A stretch of 64,000 nucleotides of DNA, taken from assembly GCF_002251245.1 (NCBI RefSeq), contig NZ_NPJG01000082.1:1-64000 (forward strand), in the 5' to 3' direction. The notes beneath the pieces are model-generated. The model saw only the letters and a list, made by a program, of their open reading frames with translations, did not search any database and had not been told where the DNA came from. The position numbers and the translations under genes were made by a program. The stretch comes from Prevotella sp. P5-92. Lineage in GTDB: Bacteria > Bacteroidota > Bacteroidia > Bacteroidales > Bacteroidaceae. Shown piece after piece: positions 35,239-44,560 of the stretch (position 1 is the first letter of the stretch; every line of letters begins with the position of its first letter).

Positions 35239-38141
35239 AGACATTTTTGGAATATGTAGCAGAAGATATCATTAGGAAGTATGGCAGCAATCTGGCGCAC
35301 ACAGCCGTCATCTTCCCCAACAAGCGGGCACGCCTGTTCTTTAACGAATATCTTGCGAAGGCTGTCAACGGACCGATGTGGAGCCCGGCTTATCTTACTA
35401 TCAGTGAACTGTTTCGCAAACATTCTGATAAGGTAGTTGCAGACCCAATAAAACTTGTTTGCGATCTTCATAAGACATTTGTGGAGGTGACAGGCATGAC
35501 AGAGTCGCTCGACCATTTCTACTCCTGGGGACAGATTATGCTGGCCGACTTCGACGATATTGACAAGAATATGGCTGACGCATCGCTTGTGTTCAAAAAC
35601 GTGAGAGATATTCACGAACTGGACGATATTACGTATCTTACAACCGAACAGAAGGAGATGCTGAAACATTTCTTTACCAATTTTTCAGACGACAAGCAGA
35701 GTGAGCTGAAGAAGCGCTTCCTGTCATTATGGCAGCATTTTCATGACATTTACCTCCGTTTCAACCAAAGGTTAGCAGACAATAATGAGGCATATGAAGG
35801 TGCTTTATACCGTGAGGTGGCATCCAATGATGATATAGACTTTGGATATGAGCGATATATCTTCGTGGGATTCAACTTGTTGCAGACAGTGGAGCAACGT
35901 GTGTTCTCACGTCTGAAAAAGGAAGGCCGAGCCGTGTTCTATTGGGATTTCGATAAATACTATATGTCTATCAATGGCATCCAGAACGAAGCCGGACATT
36001 ACATATCAAAGTATCTCAGTGAATATCCTAATGCTCTCGATTCTGACAATGACTATATCTATGGTAACTTTAATAAGCCAAAGAAAATTACCTATATCTC
36101 AGCACCTACAGAAAATGTTCAGGCTTCATATTCCCGACAGTGGTTGGAACAAGACAATAGGCTCGACGGAGGACGTGAAACAGCTATTGTACTATGCAAC
36201 GAACAACTGCTACAGGCTATAGTGCATAACATACCGGACAAGGCGGAGAAAGTGAATATCACCACAGGATATCCCTTGGCTCAGTCGCCTTTTTGTTCGC
36301 TACTCACCATGATCATATCACTGCGTAACGAAGGCCTTAGGAAGTCGAATGCCAGTTTCAAACTGCGTTATGTTAATAGACTGCTTAAACATCCGTATAT
36401 CAGCTATATAACTGCAAATTCAAAAGAATTGCTTGAAGAGATAAACGGAGAGAATAGACAATACTTCGTTAGGCCTGATGTGCTTTCAAGAGACGAGGGG
36501 ACACGCACGCTCTTCACCATCCCAGCAGATAACACCCTACCCTCCTCAGCATCGCTGCTACGCTGGCTTTCAGACATTTTGTGTATAGTGGCTTCCAATG
36601 CCAAAGAGACAGACGACAGCTTTTTCCATGAGTCTCTTTTCCGTGTGTTTACCATTGTCAATCGTCTCCTTGGCCTTGTCAATTCAGGCGACCTTACTGT
36701 CGATGTGAAAACCATGCAGCGTCTTCTTTCTCAGATTATTCAGACGTCCAGCATACCATTTCATGGAGAGCCGGCAGAAGGCATACAGTATATGGGTGTG
36801 TTAGAGACACGTAACCTTGACTTTAAGCATCTCTTGTTGCTGTCATGCAACGAAGGTAATATGCCCAAGGGTGTCAACGACACATCTTTTATACCTTATA
36901 GCATACGCAAGGCAAACGGACTCACCACTATAGACAACAAGGTGGCTATTTATGCCTATTATTTCTATCGATTGATGCAACGTGCAGAGGATATAACCAT
37001 CGTTTATAACTCTACGGCTGACCTTACCTCTACGGGAGAGATGAGCCGTTTCATGCTACAGATGCTCATCGAGAGCAATCACTGCATCTGTCGTAAGACA
37101 ATTGTATCAGGAACTGTGAGCATGAAGAGAAAACCTGCCGAAATAGAGAAGAATGCTAAGGTGATGGATATTCTTCGCAAAAGGTTTGACATTCATTATA
37201 ACCCGAAATCAAAACGTCCGTTGTTGACCCCGACATCGATAGCCACCTACTGTCGTTGCCAGCTTAGGTACTACTATACATACGTCCTAGGATTGCGCGA
37301 CATAAAGGACAAAGAAGAAGAGACGATAGACAATGTAGCATTTGGAAATGTCTTCCACCACTCGGCTGAGGAGATATACAAACGAATGTTAAATAATGGA
37401 AATGTTCTGAGTCAGCAGGCGTTCGATGAAGTGCTGAAGTCTAAGAACTATATTCTCGGCATTGTACAGAAGATGTTTGACGAAGTGGTATATAATGTGA
37501 AAAACCATCAGTATCGTCCCGAATACAATGGTCTTGAACTCATCAATATCCGCGTTATAGTGAGTTATATAGAACAACTGCTGAGGATCGATAGGGATAT
37601 GGCCCCTATAAAGATAAAGTCTCTGGAGATGACTGTGAAAGAATCTATAGAAGTGAGGATGGGTGATACAGGGCAGAAATTCCAATCCACCATAGGTGGT
37701 GATATTGACCGTCTTGATGAGTTGACAGATAAGAATGGTTATCGACGGATACGAGTGGTGGATTACAAGACAGGCAGTTCAAAGATGAATGCCAGTCTGA
37801 AAGACGTTGGGGAAATCTTCGAACCGATGAAGATATCGTCCCACAGCGACTACTATATGCAGACCATCATCTATTCAAATATTGTGCGTCATTCGAGGCA
37901 GTTGAACGACAAAGACCTCCCCGTTTCGCCGGCATTATTGTTCATCCAACACGCCAACACCAATCCGATACTCTTGCTTGATAAGAAGCCTATTGCTGAC
38001 GTGAAAGATATTGAGGTAGATTTCCGGAAAGGACTTTCGAATCTTCTTGCAGAGATGTTCGACCCCACTCTGACGTTTAAGCCTACAGAAGACCCGAAAC
38101 GTTGTGAGAATTGTCCGTATAAGAAGATGTGCGGAAAATGA
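35235..38141 (+). CDS. AddB-like PD-(D/E)XK nuclease
   Basis: A 968-residue partner of the preceding helicase. The N-terminal part is a degenerate helicase (HTAVIFPNKRARLFFNEYLA). The C-terminal nuclease shows GGDIDRLDELTDKNGYRRIR and VVDYKTGSSK. Cysteines suggest an iron-sulfur cluster: one in ATYCRCQLRYYYTYV (residue ~675) and three at the end in CENCPYKKMC, spaced Cys-x2-Cys-x5-Cys as in AddB. The start codon ATGA overlaps the helicase stop, giving tight coupling and expected equal amounts of the two subunits. Confidence 0.9.
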   Translation: MKTFLEYVAEDIIRKYGSNLAHTAVIFPNKRARLFFNEYLAKAVNGPMWSPAYLTISELFRKHSDKVVADPIKLVCDLHKTFVEVTGMTESLDHFYSWGQIMLADFDDIDKNMADASLVFKNVRDIHELDDITYLTTEQKEMLKHFFTNFSDDKQSELKKRFLSLWQHFHDIYLRFNQRLADNNEAYEGALYREVASNDDIDFGYERYIFVGFNLLQTVEQRVFSRLKKEGRAVFYWDFDKYYMSINGIQNEAGHYISKYLSEYPNALDSDNDYIYGNFNKPKKITYISAPTENVQASYSRQWLEQDNRLDGGRETAIVLCNEQLLQAIVHNIPDKAEKVNITTGYPLAQSPFCSLLTMIISLRNEGLRKSNASFKLRYVNRLLKHPYISYITANSKELLEEINGENRQYFVRPDVLSRDEGTRTLFTIPADNTLPSSASLLRWLSDILCIVASNAKETDDSFFHESLFRVFTIVNRLLGLVNSGDLTVDVKTMQRLLSQIIQTSSIPFHGEPAEGIQYMGVLETRNLDFKHLLLLSCNEGNMPKGVNDTSFIPYSIRKANGLTTIDNKVAIYAYYFYRLMQRAEDITIVYNSTADLTSTGEMSRFMLQMLIESNHCICRKTIVSGTVSMKRKPAEIEKNAKVMDILRKRFDIHYNPKSKRPLLTPTSIATYCRCQLRYYYTYVLGLRDIKDKEEETIDNVAFGNVFHHSAEEIYKRMLNNGNVLSQQAFDEVLKSKNYILGIVQKMFDEVVYNVKNHQYRPEYNGLELINIRVIVSYIEQLLRIDRDMAPIKIKSLEMTVKESIEVRMGDTGQKFQSTIGGDIDRLDELTDKNGYRRIRVVDYKTGSSKMNASLKDVGEIFEPMKISSHSDYYMQTIIYSNIVRHSRQLNDKDLPVSPALLFIQHANTNPILLLDKKPIADVKDIEVDFRKGLSNLLAEMFDPTLTFKPTEDPKRCENCPYKKMCGK

Positions 38142-38146
38142 ATGGG

Positions 38147-38190
38147 TTTGCCACAGATATTGCCAAAACGTAACGTCTGTGGCAAATCTT
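38147..38190. terminator. Terminator between AddB-like and glycosyltransferase genes
   Basis: TTTGCCACAGA (38147-38157) pairs with TCTGTGGCAAA (38176-38186) around an 18-base loop, followed by TCTTTT. It separates convergent genes. Confidence 0.65.
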
Positions 38191-39303
38191 TTATAGTGAG
38201 TTGTACACGTCGAGGAGCTGTTCAGCTGTTTTTCTCCAAGAGAACATCTTCACTCTCTTCAGTCCTTTTTCGATGATGTCGGCACGGAACTGCGGTTCGC
38301 GTTCCATCTTTAGCATCATGCTGGCCATGTCGTCGATGTCCTCTGGATTGACAAGTGCAGCATCGGCACCTGCAATCTCTGGCATCGACGATGTGTTGCT
38401 CGTGATGACAGCGGTGCCTGATGCCATACCTTCGAGCAGTGGTATGCCGAAACTCTCGCGCAGCGAAGTGTAGAGGAAAGCGAAAGCTTTGCTGTATATA
38501 AATGGCAGGTCTTGGTTTCTGATATATCCCGAGATGACAATCTTATCGCGGATACCTGCCATGCCATTTCGCTCGAGGATATCGTCTATCTCGTCTCTTT
38601 TCAGGTCGGCCACCAGCAACGGTCGTTTCACCTGGCTCTGTTCAAGATACCGTGCATATGCCTTTATGGTACGTTCAGAGTTTTTCTTCGGGTCGGTATT
38701 GCCGAGGAAGAAGAAGTAGTCAGGATAGTCGATATATTTTGATACCACGTAATCGTGGTCTTCTACCTTCCTGAACCATTCGTTGTAGCCGTTGTATATC
38801 ATTGTCACTTGTTGGTCGGGGAGGTTGAGCTTCTTTTGTATGTTGTCTTTTTCGAATGCTGACACGGTGATGATGGTCTTGCACTTGCTTATTATCCTCG
38901 GCACTACAAGACGGCGGTATAACCATCCGAGGTTCTGATATAGAGAATTATTTCTCTTGTCGCGTGGCTCAAGGAAGATGATGTCGTGCAGGGTGAGAAT
39001 TAACGGGATATTGCACCATATAGGGGCAGTATTGCTGGTGCAATGCAGTAGCTCCACACCACATTCACGTGCCGCTTTTGGAAGGGCATACTGTTCCCAT
39101 AAAGGATAGCTGGGGCACTTCAATGTGATGATATGGCAGTTGAAGGTGCTTTGCAGACAATGGTCGGGGCCGGGTTTGACAAAGACGAAATACTCGTTGC
39201 GGGAATCTATTTTCTGGAGTTGCTTTATCTCTTCCAACACTACATAGTCCATGCCATGTTTGTTGCGACGGAAGATGCGTTGTGCTTCTATACCTATTTT
39301 CAT
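38191..39303 (-). CDS. GT4-family glycosyltransferase
   Basis: A 370-residue GT-B glycosyltransferase (group 1). The N-terminal acceptor domain begins MKIGIEAQRIFRRNKHGMDY. The donor domain has FFLGNTDPKKNSERTIKAYA, VISGYIRNQDLPFIYSKAFA and the ESFGIPLLEGMASGTAVITS motif with its paired Glu residues. It should add a sugar to a cell-surface glycan or lipid-linked intermediate; donor and acceptor cannot be read. It lies 10 bases after the acyltransferase gene in a two-gene operon. Confidence 0.92.
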   Translation of the reverse strand: MKIGIEAQRIFRRNKHGMDYVVLEEIKQLQKIDSRNEYFVFVKPGPDHCLQSTFNCHIITLKCPSYPLWEQYALPKAARECGVELLHCTSNTAPIWCNIPLILTLHDIIFLEPRDKRNNSLYQNLGWLYRRLVVPRIISKCKTIITVSAFEKDNIQKKLNLPDQQVTMIYNGYNEWFRKVEDHDYVVSKYIDYPDYFFFLGNTDPKKNSERTIKAYARYLEQSQVKRPLLVADLKRDEIDDILERNGMAGIRDKIVISGYIRNQDLPFIYSKAFAFLYTSLRESFGIPLLEGMASGTAVITSNTSSMPEIAGADAALVNPEDIDDMASMMLKMEREPQFRADIIEKGLKRVKMFSWRKTAEQLLDVYNSL

Positions 39304-39313
39304 GTCATTAATG

Positions 39314-39904
39314 TCATATCGTTCGTTTTACAATAGCCGGCACTCCTGCTGCAAGGGAGTGAGGCGGAATACTTTTTGTGACTACAGCTCCCGCCGCAAT
39401 CACCGAGTGATTGCCTATGGTGACGCCTGGCAGTATGACAGCGTTTGCACCAATCCATACGTCATCTTCTATAACTACTTCATTGGTACTTACTCCTTGG
39501 CTGTCAATAGTTTTATCTGTGTCGTTGAAGTTGTGGTTTAGGGCACTCACGGTGATGCCTTGTGCCAGGTTTACATGCGAGCCAATGCGTACAGGACCTA
39601 TCACAGTACAATGCAGACCAATACGTGAATGGTCGCCAATGACAACGTCGCCTACAGCATTGTTTATGCAGGCATACGACTCGACGACACTCTTCTTCCC
39701 GATGACGAAACGCCGGTAAGGTGGAGTGTCCATACGCACACTTCGGTAAATTTTTGCCGACCATGCTCGTTTTTGGTAAAGAGGCATTAAGAGTCTGATA
39801 TACCATCGTGGACGCGTCAACAGCTGGTTCATTATCACCCTGTCGAGCATTCTTTTTAGTCCACGGTATCGTCCAATGCGTTGTCTTGCCAGTTCCTTGT
39901 CCAT
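39314..39904 (-). CDS. Hexapeptide-repeat (left-handed beta-helix) acyltransferase
   Basis: A 196-residue O- or N-acetyltransferase of the maa/nodL/serine-acetyltransferase type. The repeats begin at VVIGDHSRIGLHCTVIGPVR and continue GSHVNLAQGITVSALNHNFN, then VVIEDDVWIGANAVILPGVT and HSVIAAGAVVTKSIPPHSLA. The His in ALNHNFN is the probable catalytic base. Paired with a glycosyltransferase gene, it likely acetylates a glycan. A promoter on the minus strand (39936-39966) precedes it. Confidence 0.9.
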   Translation of the reverse strand: MDKELARQRIGRYRGLKRMLDRVIMNQLLTRPRWYIRLLMPLYQKRAWSAKIYRSVRMDTPPYRRFVIGKKSVVESYACINNAVGDVVIGDHSRIGLHCTVIGPVRIGSHVNLAQGITVSALNHNFNDTDKTIDSQGVSTNEVVIEDDVWIGANAVILPGVTIGNHSVIAAGAVVTKSIPPHSLAAGVPAIVKRTI

Positions 39905-39935
39905 AATATTTGGGTTATATTGGTGCTATCTTCTG

Positions 39936-39966
39936 CAAAAATACCATTATTTATTGTTATAAACAA
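39936..39966 (-). promoter_or_regulatory. Promoter of the acyltransferase/glycosyltransferase pair
   Basis: On the minus strand TTG (39966-39964), a 20-base spacer, TATTTTTG (39943-39936). Confidence 0.55.
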
Positions 39967-40029
39967 GAGTTTTGTCCTTTTTTTTATGTTTTGTCTGAAT
40001 ATTTACCAAAAAATCCATATAAATAGGGA

Positions 40030-40060
40030 TTGTGAGGAACAGAAAATAGCAATACCTTTG
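40030..40060 (+). promoter_or_regulatory. Promoter of the TonB-dependent receptor gene
   Basis: TTG (40030-40032), a 20-base spacer, TACCTTTG (40053-40060); the start codon follows 25 bases later. Confidence 0.7.
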
Positions 40061-40084
40061 CACTCGAATTACAAAACACTCATA

Positions 40085-42460
40085 ATGAAAACAAAAAGAC
40101 ATATCATTTTGCTGGCGGCTCTCGTTGCCCTGCCCGTCGCTGCCGGCGCAAACTGTAAAGTTGACTATACCAGTTTGGCAGAGGCACGTATAGACACCTC
40201 GCGTGTGGTCGATCTCGATGAACTCGTCGTCGTTTCCCAACCAAAGGAGTCGGCTCTTCTCAGGCAGCAGCCGTTGAGCAGTACTGTCTTCTCTGACTGT
40301 GAACTGTCGCGGTTTAACATACGAGAGATGAGTCAGCTCACGTCGTACGTCCCTACCCTTGTGATTCCGAAGTATGGTTCGCGCCTCACCTCTTCTATAT
40401 ATATAAGGGGTATAGGGTCGCGCACGGGAGCTTCAGCCATTGGTCTTTATTATGACAATATCCCATTGGTTGACAAGAGTTCGTTCAACCGATATTTTTA
40501 TCAGACCGACCGCATCGGCGTGTTGCGTGGACCTCAGGGTTCGCTTTATGGCCTTAATGCCGAAGGAGGTATTATCCGCATGTATTCTAAGAATCCGCTA
40601 AATTACCAAGGCACAGACTTACGTTTGGGTGTAGGCACGGGTCTGACGCGTAATATTGAGGTTGCGCATTACCATCGTCCATCCGAGCGTTTCGCATTCT
40701 CTACAGCCGTGTTCTATAATGGCCAGAACGGCTTCTTCCATAATTCCAATTTGGATAGCCGTGCCGATGTAAGCAATGAGGCAGGTGGAAAGATAAGACT
40801 CGTCTGGCTTCCATCAGACAGTCTTACCCTTGATCTCACTACTGATTACCAGTATGTGAACCAAGACGGTTTCCCATATGCTGAATACGATGGCGAGGCA
40901 AATGTAATTGGCGATCCAGCTACGACCATCCTAAACTCATATCGCAGGAATATGGTAACCACTGGTCTAAATATCACTTACCGCATGCCTCGACTGATGC
41001 TCAGTTCGGTCACCAGTCATCAGTTTGTTGACGATGAGATGAATATGGACCAGGACTACCTCCCGGCAGACTATATGCGTCTGATGCAGAAGCAGAAGAT
41101 GAACTCACTGACGCAGGAGTTTGCACTCCGTTCTGCTGACAATAGCTCATGGCGGCATGCTACGGGTGTTTTCTTCAGTCAGAAATGGCTGCGCACCGAT
41201 GGTCCGGTATTCTTTGGCGACGACATGAACAAGTCCATACTCTCTTATCTCGGTATGCCTCAGAGTGTGGCTTCGCTGATGACCCTCAACGAGAATAGCG
41301 TTCCAGGCCTGTTCCACACTCCGTCGCAGAATATCGGAGTCTTCCATGAGTCGAACATAGACATCACAAGACACCTTCGTCTCACTCTTGGCTTGCGCTA
41401 CGACTACCAGCACGTGAAGATTGACTACGACACTCGTGCGCAGTTCCGTCTTGCTTGCGATGCTCAGATGATGGGTCGCCCCATGAAGTTCGACAGCCGA
41501 TATGTCTCGGCTCTCGTCGGTTCTGCAGATGAAGGTTACCAGCAGCTGTTGCCAAAATTTGCCCTGACATGGAAGTTTAATGAGGCTGACAACGTGTATG
41601 CTGTCGTCAGCAAGGGATTCCGTGCCGGTGGATATAACCTGCAGATGTTTTCCGACATCTTCCAGACCGAACAGCGCAATATGGCAAAGGGCATGGCTGC
41701 GCTCATGCAGGGAGACCTCAATGTGACTCACGATGAGAAAGACTATGAGAATATCAACAACACCATATCATATAAGCCAGAGGAGAGCTGGAGCTACGAG
41801 GCTGGAACCCATCTTAATCTTTTTGGCAAGCGTGTGCATGCCGATGTGTCGGTATTCTATATGAGGATACAAAACCAGCAGCTCTCGGTGATGGCGGGTA
41901 ACTATGGCTATGGACGGATGATGGTCAATGCCGGACGCAGCGCAAGTTGCGGTGTTGACGTGACATTAAGGGGTAGCGCCTTTGACGACCGTCTGTCGTG
42001 GAACGCCATCTATGGATATACCAACTCCTCGTTCCGCAACTATTCAGACCAGACCACCATCGTAGGTGCTGACGGCAAGTCACAAACCGTAGATGTAGAT
42101 TATCGTGGAAAGAAGGTGCCTTTCGTGCCTGCACATACCATGAGCGTATCGGCAGACTACCGTTTCCCTATCTCGCAGCGGACTATTCTCAAGAATATTG
42201 TCGTTGGAGCGAATGTAGTGGGCAATGGTCCTACGTATTGGGATGTGGCTAACGACTATCGTCAGGACTTCTATGCCGTGGCAGGTGCTCACCTCACCTT
42301 CGATTTTGGTGCTCTCGGAGTGGACCTCTGGGGACGCAACCTCACAGACACGGGATATAACACGTTCCTTGTAAACAGTGCCGTGGATGGCGTACGCCGC
42401 TCGTTTGCACAGCGAGGATTGCCCGTACAGGCTGGTATGGATATTAAGGTGAAGTTCTAA
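40085..42460 (+). CDS. TonB-dependent outer-membrane receptor (non-SusC type)
   Basis: A 791-residue receptor. A signal peptide (MKTKRHIILLAALVALPVAA) is followed by a TonB-box-like DLDELVVVSQPKES, then a plug domain (residues ~50-175, SRLTSSIYIRGIGSRTGASA, GVLRGPQGSLYGLNAEGGII) and a 22-strand barrel ending in VKF, the terminal aromatic beta signal. There is no N-terminal carboxypeptidase-like domain and no adjacent SusD gene, so it is more like siderophore or vitamin receptors than glycan importers. The ligand is unknown. Upstream in-frame codons lack a signal peptide, so the ATG at 40085 is used. Confidence 0.93.
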   Translation: MKTKRHIILLAALVALPVAAGANCKVDYTSLAEARIDTSRVVDLDELVVVSQPKESALLRQQPLSSTVFSDCELSRFNIREMSQLTSYVPTLVIPKYGSRLTSSIYIRGIGSRTGASAIGLYYDNIPLVDKSSFNRYFYQTDRIGVLRGPQGSLYGLNAEGGIIRMYSKNPLNYQGTDLRLGVGTGLTRNIEVAHYHRPSERFAFSTAVFYNGQNGFFHNSNLDSRADVSNEAGGKIRLVWLPSDSLTLDLTTDYQYVNQDGFPYAEYDGEANVIGDPATTILNSYRRNMVTTGLNITYRMPRLMLSSVTSHQFVDDEMNMDQDYLPADYMRLMQKQKMNSLTQEFALRSADNSSWRHATGVFFSQKWLRTDGPVFFGDDMNKSILSYLGMPQSVASLMTLNENSVPGLFHTPSQNIGVFHESNIDITRHLRLTLGLRYDYQHVKIDYDTRAQFRLACDAQMMGRPMKFDSRYVSALVGSADEGYQQLLPKFALTWKFNEADNVYAVVSKGFRAGGYNLQMFSDIFQTEQRNMAKGMAALMQGDLNVTHDEKDYENINNTISYKPEESWSYEAGTHLNLFGKRVHADVSVFYMRIQNQQLSVMAGNYGYGRMMVNAGRSASCGVDVTLRGSAFDDRLSWNAIYGYTNSSFRNYSDQTTIVGADGKSQTVDVDYRGKKVPFVPAHTMSVSADYRFPISQRTILKNIVVGANVVGNGPTYWDVANDYRQDFYAVAGAHLTFDFGALGVDLWGRNLTDTGYNTFLVNSAVDGVRRSFAQRGLPVQAGMDIKVKF

Positions 42461-42468
42461 CAATACAG

Positions 42469-42504
42469 AAAAGGAGTTAAGCCACTTACAGCTTAACTCC
42501 TTTT
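42469..42504. terminator. Terminator after the TonB-dependent receptor gene
   Basis: AAAAGGAGTTAAGC (42469-42482) pairs with GCTTAACTCCTTTT (42491-42504) around an 8-base loop, with a T-run on the plus strand and an A-run on the minus strand. It probably serves both convergent genes. Confidence 0.85.
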
Positions 42505-42548
42505 TATCTTTCTATTTTCCAATATTTCAAAATTCTATTCTTTCAATT

Positions 42549-44477
42549 TTAGAAATTTCTATAGACGTTTTTCAGTGCTTCAGGGTTGCCCATGTCAAAC
42601 ATCTGTCCGTCAATCTTCACTCCAACCATGCCATAGTTTTTCCTCACGGTTTCCAGTGCCGTGGTAAGTTCAATCTCTCGTCCGTCATCTTTGTTTTCAT
42701 AAGCCTCAAGGATGTCGGCTGCAAGCTGTTCATAGACCTCTGGCGTCAGGATGTATTGTCCGAATACGGAATAGTATTCTTTCTCGCCACTCTCGTTTTC
42801 CACTCCAAGAAATTCCTCAGCATATCCTACGGTAGGTTTCTCAGCCATTTCCGACACGTTCATTATCGTGCGGCTTTTGTCTTCCCATACGCCGCAAAGC
42901 ATGCCGTAACGGCTCACCTCTGCCAGGGGTATTGAATGAATGGCAAGTGTCAGTTTGTTGTGACGTTCGTAATTCTCAATCAGTTGAAGTGCGCACGTCT
43001 TGCTTGTATCGCTGCGGTAAATGGTGTCGCCAAGCATGAGCAGTACGGGTTCGTTACCAGCAAAGTCGCGTGTCTGATAAACAGCATGTCCGAAACCCCG
43101 TTTCTCGTTCTGTATCACATATCTCAGGCGTTTGCCGATATTAAGTATCGTGTTTTCGTATTCAAGGTTATGCTGGCTAAGTTTCGACTGATGGTCAGCG
43201 GGCAGAGGTGTCTCGAAATATGCGCGATACATCTCGCGTTCTTCCTCCGAACCGAGCACGAGGCATATCTCGTCGATACCGCTTTCTACCAGTTCTTCAA
43301 GGATGACGAGTATCACGGGCTTTATCATTCCGTCCTTGCAAGGTATGGGGAAGAAATCCTTTTTCATACAACGTGTGGCTGGATAGAGCCTTGTGCCGAA
43401 GCCTGCCACTGGCACTATCGCCTTGTGTACGGTATGAACGGGACAGATGGTGAGCTTGTATGCCATCATGCCGTTGCTGTTAAGGTAGTCAACCAGCTCC
43501 TGTTGTGATGCTTCATCGCGTGCCAGGAATTGCACCGAGCCGTCGCCATGAGAGCCGACACCTTTTCCGCCATATATGAGATGTTGGATATTCGGGTCTG
43601 TAAGGACATATCTTAGTTTCGGCGCTGTCAGCGCTTTCGACATTGGTGCAATCTCTTCGTTGAACAGCCGTTCGGCCTCGGTCATTAACTTTCCAAGAGC
43701 TTCTACATTGCCGTCGGCCATATATCTCACAGCCCTGTCAACGATTTCTCTGTTTTTCTCGCCCAAGGCGGCTTGCTCGCGTTTTTCCTTATCGTTTGAT
43801 GCGAAGGGATATGCCCTGTTCAGGTCGCTTAGAATCTGTATGGTGTTTTTGTCGGCACAGAGGTCGGCAAACACCCAGTAGAGATGTTTCTTTATGTTGA
43901 GTGCCTTCACGTCTATCTCGTCGCCGTCGAAAGTCATGAGACTTGGTTTTACGCCGAAGGCGCAAGCCTGGTCGAGACGTCCGCAACGGGACTGTGTCCG
44001 CAGTTCGCCCAGGTAGGCGATGTTCATTTCGCCGAGAGTGTTAAGGTTGAGTTTATACAGGATGTTGAACGCGCGTGCCACGAGTACGCAGATGGCAGCT
44101 GAGCTTGACAGACCACTTTTTATAGGTAGCGTCATCTTCTTGATATGGATATGTACGCCTCCGACGTTGTACCATTCAAGCATATATGAAGCCACTCCAG
44201 CACAATAACAGAAGAAGGATCCCGATCGTGCCACATGCTTTAGGTCTTGCTCTTGCATCCGGCAGGAGAAGTCGTGCCACAGCCCTTCCATCTCAGGAGC
44301 GTCGCTTGTCAGTTTGAAGACCGGCGATTTCTCTATCTCTGCATATATGCCTTGTTCGATGCCTGTCACAATGGCGGCTCCAGCCACGATATCGGCATTC
44401 ATCGTTCGGTAATGTCCTGCCCAATCCGAATGTTCGCCGAAAAGACACAAACGGCCAGGTACGAAGAGTTGTTTCAT
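42549..44477 (-). CDS. Bifunctional GHMP sugar kinase / sugar-1-phosphate nucleotidyltransferase
   Basis: A 642-residue fusion. Residues ~1-350 are a GHMP kinase: the galactokinase-like PGRLCLFGEHSDWAGHYR, the ATP loop LPIKSGLSSSAAICVLVARA (from residue ~118) and the C-terminal GGKGVGSHGDGSVQF. Residues ~353-642 are a GalU-type nucleotidyltransferase: AIVPVAGFGTRLYPATRCMK, KDFFPIPCKDGMIKPV, LVLGSEEEREMYRAYFE and EMAEKPTVGYAEEF. The pairing suggests a salvage enzyme that phosphorylates a free sugar at C1 and then makes the UDP- or dTDP-sugar. It parallels the fucose enzyme FKP in idea, with the domain order reversed and a different transferase family. It has its own promoter (44510-44541). The sugar is unknown. 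Confidence 0.87.
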   Translation of the reverse strand: MKQLFVPGRLCLFGEHSDWAGHYRTMNADIVAGAAIVTGIEQGIYAEIEKSPVFKLTSDAPEMEGLWHDFSCRMQEQDLKHVARSGSFFCYCAGVASYMLEWYNVGGVHIHIKKMTLPIKSGLSSSAAICVLVARAFNILYKLNLNTLGEMNIAYLGELRTQSRCGRLDQACAFGVKPSLMTFDGDEIDVKALNIKKHLYWVFADLCADKNTIQILSDLNRAYPFASNDKEKREQAALGEKNREIVDRAVRYMADGNVEALGKLMTEAERLFNEEIAPMSKALTAPKLRYVLTDPNIQHLIYGGKGVGSHGDGSVQFLARDEASQQELVDYLNSNGMMAYKLTICPVHTVHKAIVPVAGFGTRLYPATRCMKKDFFPIPCKDGMIKPVILVILEELVESGIDEICLVLGSEEEREMYRAYFETPLPADHQSKLSQHNLEYENTILNIGKRLRYVIQNEKRGFGHAVYQTRDFAGNEPVLLMLGDTIYRSDTSKTCALQLIENYERHNKLTLAIHSIPLAEVSRYGMLCGVWEDKSRTIMNVSEMAEKPTVGYAEEFLGVENESGEKEYYSVFGQYILTPEVYEQLAADILEAYENKDDGREIELTTALETVRKNYGMVGVKIDGQMFDMGNPEALKNVYRNF

Positions 44478-44509
44478 AGAAAAAATTTCAGTTTTTGTTA
44501 AGTTTGCTG

Positions 44510-44541
44510 CAAAGATAATGCTTTTCTATAAAAATACCAAA
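44510..44541 (-). promoter_or_regulatory. Promoter of the kinase/nucleotidyltransferase gene
   Basis: On the minus strand TTTG (44541-44538), a 20-base spacer, TATCTTTG (44517-44510), 33 bases before the start codon. Confidence 0.75.
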
Positions 44542-44560
44542 CAAATTCTTATATTTTCTT

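Noticed and set aside
40085..42460. Annotation as SusC of a polysaccharide utilization locus
   Set aside because: No carboxypeptidase-regulatory N-terminal domain, shorter than SusC (about 1000 residues), and no SusD or glycoside hydrolase genes beside it.
42549..44477. Annotation as fucokinase/GDP-fucose pyrophosphorylase (FKP)
   Set aside because: The kinase is N-terminal here and the transferase is of GalU type (GFGTRLYPAT), whereas FKP is larger with the transferase first.
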